Assembly: GCA_024500155.1 (NCBI GenBank)
Contig: CM044858.1
Coordinates: forward strand, 62,001-126,000
Reading direction: 5' to 3'
DNA: 64,000 nt
Source of the DNA: Chenopodium formosanum
Taxonomy: Eukaryota > Streptophyta > Magnoliopsida > Caryophyllales > Amaranthaceae
Shown: one piece after another, positions 35,504-47,720 of the stretch
How positions within the stretch are numbered: the stretch's first letter is position 1
How the letters are laid out: the number at the start of each line of letters is the position of its first letter
Position numbers and translations under genes: made by a program
Notes under the pieces: model-generated
What the model was told of the DNA's origin: nothing
Seen by the model: only the letters and a program-made list of their open reading frames with translations
Database searches by the model: none

Positions 35504-38500
35504 ATGATTATTGTAGCATGGAATGCTAGAGGCATGGCTCGCCCTGGGTTCAGAGCCAATGTCCAGCACATCGTGGACAATCATACCCCTGATATTATGC
35601 TGATCTCGGAGACTAAGACTAGCAGAGCTCATACTGAGATCCTTGTCAAGGCTCTCCCTTTTGACCGTTTCTTCTATGCTGAGCCTCATGGGCTTTCTGG
35701 TGGTTTGCTGATTCTCTGGAACCCTGCCTTTGTGGAAATCCAGTCTATTGGGGCGGATTTACACAGCTTCCATGGGATTCTGAAGGTAAAAGCTCCTTCC
35801 TTTGAATTTGTTTTCTATGATATTTATGCTAGTACAAAGTATAAAGCTAGATTAGACTTGTGGCAAGAGCTGATTAGAATGTATCCAAATGTGTCTGTTC
35901 CTTGGGTAGTAATAGGAGATTTTAATGAAGTCATGTCTCCTACTGAGAAATTAGGGGGTCTTCCTGTTAAAGTTAATAGAATGAATAGCTTTAGAGATGC
36001 TATGAATGCTTGTGATCTCCATGATGTTGGTTTTTGTGGTCCTAAGTTCACTTGGACTAATAAAAGAAAATCAAACCCAATCCTTCAAAGGTTAGATAGA
36101 GCCTTTGTCAATACTTCCTGGCTTATTGCCTTTCCTAATACTTCCCTCTCCCATCTCACAAGGGAATCTTCTGATCACTGCCCCATTAAACTCTCTATTT
36201 CTAAACCTCCTTCCAACTTTGTCCACCACCATAAACCCTTCAAAATGGAGACTCTCTGGTACCACCATCCAGGCTTCTCTTCTTTCATCTCCTCTTCTTG
36301 GGAACAAGGTCTTGCCCCTCTTCATTGTAAGCTTGCTTCCCTAACCCCAAAAATTTGTGAATGGGTCAAAGATAATGTTGGGGAGGTCTCCCTGAAGCTG
36401 AAAAAAATCAGAGCCAGGATTCATGGCATCCAACTAGCTTATTCTAACCCTCATTCCCATAATATCAATCATCTCATGGAACTTGAGGAAGAGCTCCAAG
36501 CTGAGCTTCATGAAAACCTCCTTCTGGAAGAAGAATTCTGGAAATTAAGATCTAGAGTTAATTGGCTGGCTGAGGGAGATAGAAACACCAGCTTTTTTCA
36601 TAAATCTGTGGTGATGAGAAGAAGAAGGAATAGAATCCCTGATCTTGAATCTGATTCTGGTGTTGCAATCCCTGACTGTGATTTAGAAAACCATATTGTT
36701 GGGTACTTCTCTTCCCTTTTCTCTGCTGATCTTCCAATGGTGGCCCCCCCTCCTCAAAATCTTCAGCCCTTGATAAAGATTGCCCATCCCCCTTCTCTGA
36801 GTGAAGTACACTTTGCTCTATTTCAACTTGGGCCATATAAAGCTCCTGGTGTGGATGGTTTCCACCCTTTCTTCCTTCAGAATCACTGGAATTCTATGTG
36901 GACTGATATATTCAGATTTGTTCAACTCTGCTTTTCCCAAAAATCTATTCCTTCAGAAGTAAACAAAACCACCATCTGCCTCATCCCAAAGGTGGACCAT
37001 CCAAAAACCATAAAGCAGTTTAGACCCATCAGCCTCTGACCTCTGCATATAAAATTGTCTCCAAGCTCCTGGTAAACACACTCAGGCCCTTTCTATCTGA
37101 TATCATCTCCCATAATCAAAACAGCTTCTTACCTGGGAGAGGCTGTGACATCAACTACATTGTAGCCTCTGAAGTCCTCCATTCTATGAGGAAGAAAAAA
37201 GGGAATACAGGCTGGTTTTGATCAAGAGTCCATCCAACTAGTTATGAGCTGTGTTACCTCTGCTTCCTCCCAAGTTCTGATGAATGGAAATCCCTCCCCT
37301 TTCTTCAACTCTTCAAGAGGATTGAGACAAGGGGACCCTCTCTCCCCCTACCTGTTTATCTTATGCATGGAGTACCTGTCATATCTCATCCTTCAAGCCT
37401 CTGAGGGTGGAAATTGGAAACCCTTTCACTCGAGAAGAGGGGGAACTCCTATATCCCACCTTCTCTTTGCAGATGATCTGATTATATTTGGTGAAGCTAG
37501 CCCTTCCACCCTCCTTGCTATGCAACATACCTTGGACAACTTCTGGAACATCTCTGGCCAGAAGATGAATGCCTCAAAAAGTAAACTCTATTTCTCTCCT
37601 AATACCCCCCTTCTTCAAGGATCTCTTCTCCTCCTCTCTAAATGTCCAAAGTAGTCAAGACCTTGGTATCTATTTGGGCTTCCCCCTTACCTCAAAAAGG
37701 CCCTCTCTGAGTCAAGTAGACTTCATCATTAGGAAGATAAAAGGGAAACTTTCATCCTGGAAAAGCAAATGTCTTTCTAAGGCTGGTAGGGCCACCTTGA
37801 TCAGATCCAACCTCTCTCACATTGCAAATCATGCTATGCAAGTCATCTTCCTTCCAAAAAAAGCCCTCCACCAAATTGATCAAGCCTGCTCCAAATTCTT
37901 CTGGAATTCTACTTCTGAAACCCCCAAAACTCATCTCTTATCTTGGGATAAAATATGTGCCCCTTCTTCCATGGGAGGTCTGGGCATCAGGTCTGCCCTC
38001 CTTGCTAATACTGTTCACATGATGAAACTCTGTTGGAAATCCCATTCTATCTCCAACCTTGCCTCTTCCCTTCTCCAAGAGAAATATATTGATGGCAAAA
38101 TCTCTCCTACAAAATTTCACCTTGGCTCACACATATGGCAGGATATTGGCAAAGCATGGGATCACTATCAGACCTATTCTAAATGGGCCATTGGAGATGG
38201 AACTAAGATCAAATTTTGGTTGGACAACTGGCTTGGTCCTGGTCCTCTAAGAGATTTGATCCAGGGCCCTCTCTCTTCCCAAGAGGCTGACATGCCTCTT
38301 CACCTTGCTAGGAATGGAGAAGTATGGTCTTTACACAATCTCTCCTTCCTTCTGCCCCCTCACATCTCCCAGCAAATTCATGCCACCTATTTTCCTAACA
38401 GAGGGATTGATTTCCCTATCAGCTCCTTTGTGCATGGGAGGTTTTTTGACTCAAAATCTGCCTACAATTCTCTGTGGATGTCCAAGCATCCAGATTCCCA

Positions 38501-39337
38501 GGAAGATGGAAAATGGGGTACAATTTGGGACCTAAACTCCTCTCCCAAGGTCAAAATGTTTCTCTGGCTAACCTTATGGGAAAGACTCCCTACCTCCTCA
38601 CACCTTGCTGCTAGAAACATTATACCTTCAAGCTCTTGTCCTTTCTGTCCTGGGTTGAAGAATCTATCTTACATGTTCTTAGAGACTGTCCTAGAGCTGT
38701 AGAAGTTTGGGACAAACAACCATCCTTGCTTTCCTCTTCAAACTCTGTCTCTAACTGGATTTGTGGTAATCTGAGTAGCTGCTCTTCTGAGAATCAGTTG
38801 GATAAACCTTGGGATGTTTGTTTTGCTGTCATTTGCTTGAGGATTTGGATCAGAAGAAACAGATGGGTGTTTGAAAAAGATAACATACCCCTTGAGACCT
38901 GGTGGAAATCCACTCTGTGGATGATTGAAGAGACCCTTTCTCTATCTCAAACCCAATCCCTTTCTCCAAAATCTAGGCTGCCTGCCTTCATATCTCTAGT
39001 GGCTCCTCAAGTGCTAATTAAAACTGATGCTTCCTTTTCCTCTAGTACCCTATCTGCTGGTATAGGGTGTGTCTGTAGAGATCACCAGGGAAATTGGTGT
39101 GAGGGTATGGCTTTGCATGTTAAATGTACTTCTGCTGTGTGGGGGGAAGCCCTTGCAGTTCTGTTCTCTCTGAAATGGGCTAAGGATAGGGGTCTTTCTG
39201 AGGGTCTTCTGCTGTCTGATTGTGAAAGAGTGGTCCAAGGGATCAATTTGAAAGATCAAGTCTGGGATGAGCATACTAATGTGTACAATGAATGCAGGGA
39301 ACTCCTCCAGCAACTTCCGAGGCTATCATTAAAGTAA
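35504..39337 (+). pseudogene. LINE ORF2 (endonuclease, reverse transcriptase, RNase H), broken
   Basis: The AP endonuclease opens at 35504 (MIIVAWNARGMARPG) with ISETKT, VIGDFNE, LDRAF and ESSDHCPI, so its catalytic set looks complete. The reverse transcriptase starts well (KAPGVDGFHPFF, CLIPKVDHPKTIKQFRPISL), then meets TGA at 37037. The frame shifts and, near 37210, the segment that normally holds the first catalytic Asp (K-D-KAYD motif) is missing. LLFADD is present at 37463-37477. A further frame change occurs around 37640. zf-RVT residues lie near 38450-38690, with another shift there. RNase H has its D-E-D residues (IKTDASF at 39017, WGEALAV, LLSDCERV). The enzyme cannot be made intact. 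Confidence 0.88.
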
Positions 39338-39716
39338 GGGAAGCGGGGCCAAGTTCAAGAGGCTGATGTGGTAGCGAGATTGGCCAAGACAGAAGCTGGT
39401 AACATCAACAGACTTTTGTAGGATTGTCTCGAATGATAGTAGGGAGGAGCTTCTGTCCAACCCAGGGAACTTTTCTTTTGCCAACAGCAGCAACAATCTT
39501 CATGCTTTTGTATATGAAACTGCCAACTCCTAATGTATTTACTATGAACTATTTTGTCAAAGGCATAGCCTTTGAGAACCTTTGTAAATTTGGTGATGTG
39601 ATGATGAATGACTAAATGAAAGCCTTTTTAACCAAAAAAAAAAAGGAATTAAATTGGATAGTAGGAATTTGTTTATTGAGATTAGTAATTAGATGATTGA
39701 TTGAACTAGTTTAGTA

Positions 39717-39944
39717 TAGAACTGTCAATTCAAATATTCAAGTCGGGTTTGGGTCGGGTCAAATTGGGTCTCGGGTTGAACCAAGATCAGATTATGTCGG
39801 ATCAATCTAACTTTAGATTAGGTTCAGGTTCAGGTTGGGTCAGTTTCAATTCAAGTTATAATGGGTCGTTCACTTTTTCGGATATAGTTCGGGTTCAATT
39901 CGAGTTAAAATCAGATCGGATTCAATTTCAGTTCAAGTTATAAT
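39717..39944 (+). mobile_element. Left-end fragment of the hAT-like MITE family
   Basis: It starts TAGAACTGTCAATTCAAATATTC and follows the 24615 element through tcgggtttgggtcgggtcaa and ggttcaggttgggtcag. It then passes directly into satellite monomer sequence at about 39945. No right end of the MITE is present here. Confidence 0.7.
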
Positions 39945-42900
39945 GAACATTATATGTTGTCATAAACGACCGTGGTATGCTTGAGTTTACGAAATCACTC
40001 CAAGTTGTGAACAGGTAAAATGACCGTTTAAGGGCATATTGGATGGTTCCACCGACCCAACTGGACTCCCGGAGGATAATAGGGACCATGGTAAATATCT
40101 CGGCAATTTTTATTTCCGGGCAAAAAAAGTCAAAAAATTACAAAATTGAAGACTATATTTCACGCTTTTTGAGAAAATTTTGAGTTTTCCAAGCCCGGTG
40201 GAAAAAAGTGTTGAGACCCTAAGGGATATATCACGGTGTCATAGTATGCCGTTTGAAACCATATATGATCATTATATATTGTCATAAACGTCCGTAGTAG
40301 GCTTGAGTTTAAGAAATCACTACAAGTAGTGAACGGGTAAAATGGTCGTTTAAGGGCATATTGGATGTTTCCACTGACCCAATTCGACCCCCAGAGGATA
40401 TTAGGGACCATGGCAAACATCTTGGCAATATTTATTTCCGGGTGAAAGAAGGTCAAAAAAAATTACAAAATTGAAGACTATAATCCACGCTTTTTGAGGA
40501 AATTTTGAGGTTTCGGACACGGTTGCGAAAAACCTTGAAACCCAAAGGGATACATCTCGGGGTCATATAATGTCGTTTGAAACCATATATGATTATTATA
40601 TGTTGTCATAAACGTCCTTGGTAGGCTTGAGTTTACGAAATCGGTGCAAGTTGCGAACAGGTAAAATGACCGTTTAAGGCCATATTGGAAAGTTCCACTG
40701 ACCCAATTGGACTCGTGGAGGCTATTAGGGACCATGGTAAACATCTCGGTAATTTTTATTTCTAGGTCAGAAGAGGTCAAAAAATTACAAAATCGAAGGC
40801 TATAATTCACGCTTTTTGAGAAAATTTTGAGTTTTCCAGGCCCGGTTGCAAAAAGTGTTGAGACCCTAGGGGATATGTCTCGGTGTTATATAATGCCGTT
40901 CGAAACCATATATGATCATTATATGTTGTTATAAACGTCAGTATTAGGCTTGAGTTTACGAAGTCGCTACAAGTAGTGAACGTATAAAATGACAGTTTAA
41001 AGGCATATTGGATGTTTTCACTGACCTAATTCGAATCCCGAAGGATATTAGGGACCATGGTAAACATCTCGAGGTCATATAATGCCGTTTGAAACCATAT
41101 ATGATCATTATATGTTGTCATAAACGTCCGTGGTAGGCTTGAGTTTACGAAATCGGTGCAAGTTGCGAGCGGAAAATGACCGTTTAAGGGCATAATGGAT
41201 GGTTTCACCGACCCAATTGGACTCCCGTAGGCTATTAGTAACTATGATAAATATCTCGGAAATTTTTATTTCCGGCAAAAAAGGTAAAAAATTACAAAAT
41301 CGAAGGCTATAATCCACGCTTTTTGAGAAAATTTTGAGGTTTACAGGCCCGGTGGAAAAAAGTGTTGAGACCCTAGGGGATATATCACCGAGTCATATAA
41401 TGCCGTTTGAAACCATATGTGATGTTTTTATGTTGTCATAAACGTCCGTGGTAGGTTTGAGTTTACGAAATCAATACAGGTAGTGAACGGGTAAAATGTT
41501 CGTTTAAGGGCATATTGGATGTTTCCACCGATCCAATTCGATTCCCGGAGGAAATTAGGGACCATGGTAAACATCTCGACAATTTTTATTTTCGGGCGGA
41601 AAAAGGTCAAAAATTAAAAAATTGAAGATTATAATCTATGCTTTTTGAGGAAATTTTGAGGTTTCGAGGTACAGTGGCGAAAAGTCTTGAAACCCTATAG
41701 GATACATCTCGGGGTCATATAATGCCTTTTGAAACCATATATGATCATTATATGTTGTCATAAACGTCTGTGGTAGGCTTGAGTTTACGAAATCGGTGCA
41801 AGTTGCGAGCGGGAAAATGACCGTTTAAGGGCATATTGGATGGTTCCACTGACCCAATTGGACTCCCGGAGGCTATTAGGGACTATGGTAAATATCTCGA
41901 TAATTTTTATTTCCGGGCAAAAAAGGTCAAAAAATTACAAAATTGAAGGATCTAATCCACGTTTTTGTGAGGAATTTTTGAGGTTTTGGGGTACGGTGGC
42001 GAAAAGTTTTGAAACCCTATGGGATACATCTCGGGGTCATATAATGTCGTTTGAAACCATATATGATCATTATATGTTGTCATAAACGTCCGTGGTAGAC
42101 TTTAGTTTACGAAATCGGTGCATGTTGTGAACGGGAAAATGACCATTTTATGGCATATTTAATGGTTTCACCGACCCAATTGGACTCCCGGAGGCTATAA
42201 GGGATCATGGTAAACATCTTGCTAACTTTTTTTTCCGGGCGAAAAAAGGTCAAAAAATTACATAATTGAAGGCTATAATCCACGCTTTTTGAGGAAATTT
42301 TGAGATTTCGGGGCTTGGTGGAAAAAAGTCTTGAGACTCTAAGGGATACATCTCGGGGTCATATAATTCCGTTTGAAACCACATATGATCATTATATGTT
42401 GTCAAAATCGTCCGTGGTAGGCTTGAAAGTATGAAATCAATTCAAGTTGTGAACGGGTAAATTGTCCGTTTAAGGGCATATTGGATGGATCCACCGACCC
42501 AATTGGACTCTTGGAGGGTATTAGGGACCATGGTAAATATCTTGACAATTTTTATTTCCGAGCGAAAAAATGTTCAAAAATTACAAAATTGAAGGCTATA
42601 ATCCATGCTTTTTGAGGAAATTTTGATGTTTCGGGGCACGGTGGCAAAAAGCCTTGAAACCCTTAGGGATACATTTTGGGGTCATATAATGCCGTTTGAA
42701 ACCATATATAATTATTATATGTTGTCATAAACGTCCATGGTAGACTTGAGTTTACGAAATCACTGCAAGTTGTGAACGGGTAAAATGACCGTTTAAGGGC
42801 ATATTGGATGGTTCCACCAACCCAATTGGACTCTTGGAGGGTATTAGGGATCATGGTAAACATCTTGGCAATTTTTAGTTCCGGGCGAAAAAAGGCCAAA

Positions 42901-43278
42901 AAATTATGAAATAATCCACGTTTTTTGAGGAAATTTTGAGGTTTCGGGGCTCGATGGCGAAAAACTTTAAAACCCTAAGGGATACATCTCGGGGTCATAA
43001 AATTCCGTTTGAAACCACATATGATCATTATATGTTGTGATAAACGTCCGTGGTAGGCTTGAGTTTACGAAATCACTTCATGTTGTGAACGGGTAAAATG
43101 GCCGTTTAAGGGCATATTAGATGATTCCACTGACCCAATTGGATTCTTGGAGGGTATTAGGGACCATGGTAAAAATCTCGGTGGCGAAAATTACAAAATT
43201 AAAGGCTATAATCCACGCTTTTTAAGGAAATTTTGAGGTTTTGGGGCCCGGTGGCGAAAAGTGTTGAGACCTCCTACA
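39945..43278 (+). repeat. Satellite-like tandem array 2, unit about 322 bp
   Basis: About ten to eleven monomers of the same family as array 1. The landmark tgttgtcataaacg or a variant lies near 39953, 40278, 40602, 40927, 41114, 41433, 41755, 42076, 42398, 42720 and 43031. Spacing is 311-325 except for one short unit of about 187 (40927 to 41114). All copies face the same way. The array ends gacctcctacattgctccg and then shares the terminal word with array 1. Confidence 0.92.
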
Positions 43279-43308
43279 TTGCTCCGATTTCGTGTATTAT
43301 GCTCTAGT

Positions 43309-43405
43309 GTAAAATGTTGATGAACTAATTATTGATTTTGTCGGTTCATCTTGTACCTTATTTGTTGTTAGTGAAAAAATCGTGAAGTTGCAAAATTATG
43401 AAAAT
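43309..43405. repeat. Flank duplication, copy B (right part)
   Basis: ttgatgaactaattattg, ttttgtcggttcatcttgtacc and gtgaagttgcaaaa match copy A at 32543-32610. The left parts of copy B are 33258-33472 and 39645-39716. Confidence 0.72.
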
Positions 43406-43449
43406 AACTAATGTATGTATTTTTCTATGATTTTTATGGCAGATTGCTA

Positions 43450-44968
43450 ATGAAACAAATTCCAATGTCGAATTCTCCAATTGTCGAACATGTTTCAGAG
43501 TGCTTCATCAAGCCAAAACTCGACGACAATGATTCGAAACAGCCTCACTATTTGTCACCTGGTGATCTAGCCATGCTCTCAGCTCACTACATTCAGAAGG
43601 GTCTTCTTTTCATGAAACCTTCAGCAACTGATCAACATTTCAGCATTGCAGATTTCCTGGAAAAGATCAGGGATTCTCTTTCTTGCACTCTTGCTCATTT
43701 CTATCTGTTGACAGGTCAGCTTTCGACACATATAGATGAAGATCAACATACTAGCTTGATCTTCATTGACTGCAACAAGGGTCCTGGAGCTAGATTCATC
43801 CATGCTACTCTTGATATGACCATTCAAGATATTCTGTCTCCTGTCAATGTGCCTGCAATTGTGAAATCGTTCTTTGATCACCATAAAGCTGTCAATTACG
43901 ATGGCCATACTAGGCCTTGTTATCTGTTCAGATAAATTAACAGACAGTGGAGAATGTAGAAATATTTTAAGGGTTTTCATTTCATTCTTTCATGTTTATT
44001 TTCGTATCTTATAATGCAGTAACAGAACTTGAGGAGAAAAAGATGTCCTGCATCTAATTGTATAATTCTGGTTACAGGTAACAGAGCTTGTAGATGGGAT
44101 TTTCATCGGTTGTTCAATGAATCATGCAGTAGCTGATGGAACTGCTTACTGGAATTTCTGGAACATATGGTCAGAGATACATATGCAACACAGTCCTATT
44201 TCGATGTCAAAGCTACCAATTCATGAACGTTGGTTTCCTGAAGGATATGGTCCACGAGTCACCCTTCCCTTTATCCATACTGATGAATTCATAAGCAGAT
44301 ATGAGGCACCTCAACTGAGAGAAAAAATCTTCCATTTCTCGTCAGAGTCAATATCAAAGCTCAAGATGAAGGCAAACATAGAGGTTGGAGAGGCTGACAA
44401 GGAGATCTCGTCGTTGCAAGCATTGTCTGCAGTAGTCTGGAGGTCTATTACCAGGGCACGCCGTTTAGCAGGTGATCAGAAGATTACCTGCTCCTTGGAT
44501 GCTAACCTGAGGCAGAGGCTAAACCCTCAACTGCCTCGAGGTTACTTTGGGAATTCTATTTGGGTGGCTAAAGCTGCTGTCAAAGCTGATGAAGTCCTTG
44601 ACCATAGTTTAGGATGGGCAGCTGCATTGCTGCAGAAAGTAGTATTAGAGCTGACTGATAAAACAGTGCGAAGTGTGTTTGAAGCTTGGATGAAGTCGCC
44701 TTTTGTTTATCAGATTGATGCATTCTTTGAGCCAGACAGCACTGTGATTGGAAGCTCCCCAAAATTTGATGTGTACGGGAATGATTTTGGAGTTGGTAAA
44801 CCGGTGGCTGTTCGCAGTGGGTATGCAAACAAGTTTCCTGGAAAAGTGACTGCATATCCGGGAAGTGAAGGAGGACAAAGCATAGATTTGGAGATATGCC
44901 TACCACATGATGCAATGAGTGCTCTTGAAGTAGATAATGAGCTCATATCTCTTGACACCATGGGCTAG
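43450..44968 (+). pseudogene. BAHD acyltransferase (At3g50280-like), apparently broken at the exon junction
   Basis: Exon 1 is 43450-43931 and exon 2 is 44078-44968, with acceptor gttacag at 44077. Together they cover a full BAHD protein of about 457 residues. The first half has SECFIKP, LSPGDLAML and HYIQKGLLF. The second has the catalytic HAVAD (within SMNHAVADGT, near 44120), PRGYFGNSI and the structural motif as DFGVGKP instead of DFGWG. Two faults meet at the junction. Exon 1 is one base short of the frame exon 2 needs (the Pro-Leu-Leu region reads cct tgt tat). The donor reads cag|ATAAAT, not cag|GTAAAT. A weak alternative donor (gct|gtcaat, about 43890) would restore the frame but delete 14 residues. 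These enzymes use acyl-CoA to acylate specialised metabolites; the substrate is unknown. The start could also be 43465. Confidence 0.72.
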
Positions 44969-45404
44969 TATACATTTACCTGATTATTATCTTAAAATTC
45001 AGTTTAGGTCATCCGATTAGCTCCAGCTTCTGTGCTTCATTCTCCACTTTTCGGATATGCTTAAGAGTAATAAAAGATATGGCCATTTTATGTATTGCAT
45101 TCAAAAATCCATATGTTTGGAGAGGGAGGATAAGAGGAAATTGTTAGATTCAAGAAAAGCTTATTGCCTATATTAATTTCAAACCACACAATACAACAGT
45201 GCTTTCTTGGCTAAACGAGATTAATAAACATATTACTATTGCGAACTGTGAGGACAGACTTGGCAAGAAAGAAATACAGTACCAGTTCTTAATTAAATGA
45301 ATGTCACCCTACTTAATATCTAAATTCACCCAAGCATACATAGACATGGATCACGGCTTCTTATAATCATTTGAAGCCCGCAGGAAAGGAGGTGATTTCC
45401 TTAT
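44969..45404. other. Convergent 3' flanks of the BAHD gene and PEX11
   Basis: The 436 bases between two tail-to-tail genes. A possible plus-strand polyadenylation signal (aataaa) lies near 45068. No further gene is seen. Confidence 0.5.
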
Positions 45405-47502
45405 TCAAGATGTCTTGGTCTTTGGTCGTGAAGGAAGCAACTGCATCAAATATGGCAAAGAAACTTAAGAAAGTAGTTAGAACCAAATCCAGCAAACTGA
45501 TTATAAAATACAATACTGTAGAGTCATAGACCAATGTTACGGAAACATCATGCGAGTGCTTGATAGTATGACCCGGCAGTCTTCACACAAATATGCACAC
45601 ATGAATGACATTTCTTAAATGTACTAAGCCCTGTTTGAAACCAGATTTTTGTAGTTTCTTCTAACTTTCCCCTTGGTAGGTATATTTTGAGAAGATTTGA
45701 ATTACATTCTCCGTACATTAGATCAGATAAATATGTCCTATGGCTACTTTAATTCTCATTGAGTGGGAGGGGGGAGGGGGGTATATATATCAATTAGGCA
45801 ATATTCCCTGTGAGAGGACTTTGTAAACTTACCAAACATTTTTTTTTATTTTTTTTAAATCTCTTGGAATTAGTCGAATTATTTGGGTCTCTACCCTTTG
45901 CAGAAACCCTCATTGTTAGAAAACTATACAAATTGAAACCATTACTCAATTCTATTATGTCCTACATATCCTCCTGATTAGCCTCTACTGCTTACTGCAC
46001 AGAACTTCAGGTTCTAAATTCAAACAACACATTTCAGGTTACCGTAAAACTGGTCCCATTTTGGACAAAAGCTGAAACTAAACAGCCAGCTAATGATGGT
46101 AGCATGAGGTTTCAAATGCAAAGCAAGAAACAATTTAGACACGCTACAAGCACAACTAGACACGGAGGGATGTTCAACCAAGGAATGGATTGAGTACACA
46201 ATATGGACGCACCTGATAGCAAGATATGAGAGATGTAGCAAAACCAAAGGCCCCAGTCACCCGAGGATTAATTTTCTTGGGTGCCAGTTGAAGCAGTCCA
46301 GCAGCTACAACTACATCCATGGCGGCTTTAATCAAGGCCAATGACCTGTCGTTATAATTCTGAACCTTAACTTTGTATTGTTCATTCTGTATTCACAAAC
46401 ATGTCCAACACAGTCAAAGATGCTAACATTGGGACATATAAAGATGAGCTACAGCCAGCAAGGTATCTCAAAAAAAAAACACTTACTTCATGTTTCTCAC
46501 TACCCTTAAGCTCCTTCTCCAACTTCTTCATGGAGGCAGAAAGCCTTCCAAGTTCCCCAATCTGAAATTTTATGTACCAATAGGTAATTAAAGAAAGTCA
46601 CTTAGCACCTTTCAGAAAGTCAACAGCACCTAAATTAATTAGGAAACACAATGCAGAAAGGCTTCCCAAGTTACAGGAGCAAAAATGTTAATAAATGATT
46701 TTGGAAAACAACAAACCTCAACCAAAGAAGTACAAACAGAGGAGCTCATCCAACAGTAAAGAGAAATCTTGGCAATCAGGTCAGTCCGCTCCTTGTTCTA
46801 TCAATCAAAATTTGAGTTTTCACCAAGTATGAATCATATAAACAATGCTAGAGTGCTAGATCAACAGAAAATGAGAAAATGGAACCCATACCTTATAGAT
46901 GCCACTTCTACCAAGCCAAACAAATTGATCAAGGAACAAAAATGTGGACAATAGTGCATTTTTGGACTGGAAAGAAAAATAAAAGGTTAATAGATATCTT
47001 ATACAAGTATCTAAGATATGATATTTGACTTAGAGTATAGAATCAATGAGCTTGAATACCTTTCCAAGTAAGGTCAGGGGAAGAGGAGTTCCAGCCGGAA
47101 CTGGGCTAATCAGAGCATGCAAATCATTAACAAACTGAAATGAAAAAGTCAGCTTAGGTCAACTTCAATTTAAAAAGCCAAAATGTTGTTATTAGGGTTT
47201 AGAGAGAAAACCATAGTGGAAATACTCCCCAAAACCAGAAGAAAACCTCATATTGCCAAAATCTATTCAATCAAATATATTTGCAATTAAAAGATAAAAT
47301 TTGAGCAAACCTTGAAAAGACGAAAGACTTTTCTTGCCAAGCTGGTTGATTTATCAACATTTTGTGCTGTACCTGGCTGTCCATCACTCAAGAACTTTGA
47401 ACCATACTGGATTGCCCTGCATATCTTGTCCCTGGCTTCTGCTTTGTTCAAGTACAGAACTGCAAGAGCAAGCTCTGCCCTGGGAACTTCTAATGTACTC
47501 AT
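45405..47502 (-). CDS. PEX11: Peroxisomal membrane protein PEX11 (11C/D/E group)
   Basis: Seven coding exons on the minus strand, 47502-47311, 47134-47060, 46966-46892, 46797-46717, 46561-46487, 46386-46213 and 45440-45405. Every intron is phase 0 with GT-AG, and the product is 235 residues, the usual length. The N-terminus reads MSTLEVPRAELAL and YLNKAEARDKICRAIQYGSK. FVNDLHALISPVPAGTPLPL, FLDQFVWLGRSGIYKNKERT, IGELGRLSASMKKLEKELK and INPRVTGAFGFATSLISCYQ follow, ending LLPSRPKTKTS. PEX11 inserts an amphipathic helix in the peroxisome membrane, elongates it and promotes division with FIS1 and DRP3/5B. Closest to Arabidopsis PEX11C-E. The 5' UTR probably has one or two introns near 48.97 and 49.08 kb. 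Confidence 0.96.
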
Positions 47503-47720
47503 ACTTTATCTTCTCTACTGTCCCTACAAATTCATCTACCATCTTTTAGTAAACTCATGTTGTATAAATCATGCCACCGAACTGAACTTAACAGCAATAT
47601 TATAGCAAGTAAAGCAGCCTAAAGCAAGAAAGTCAGGTTCACACTTGATGTACATAACAAATTATGAACTTCATACAAGGAGAAAAAACATAAAATAGTT
47701 AAGATGTTAGCTATCTGATA

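Larger units (their letters stand above)
33473..39643 (+). mobile_element. L1-type LINE with RNase H, inactivated, 12-bp target duplication
   Basis: The 6.2-kb element is flanked by aggaattaaatt at 33461-33472 and 39644-39655 and ends in an A-run (39633-39644). Its order is ORF1 (DUF4283 plus damaged zinc knuckle), AP endonuclease, reverse transcriptase, zf-RVT and RNase H, the layout of plant L1 elements. The target site is the duplicated flank copy B; the matching unfilled site is in copy A near 32445. Length and flanks suggest a nearly full-length insertion. Stops, frameshifts and an internal deletion make it non-autonomous. Confidence 0.92.

Noticed and set aside
22764..43278. CRISPR-like reading of the tandem arrays
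   Set aside because: Units are long, near-identical throughout and lack short repeats alternating with unique spacers. This is also a plant nuclear genome.
43932..44077. AT-AC (U12-type) intron explanation for the BAHD junction
   Set aside because: The donor region ATAAATT lacks the ATATCCTT consensus, the acceptor is an ordinary CAG, and the one-base frame deficit would remain.
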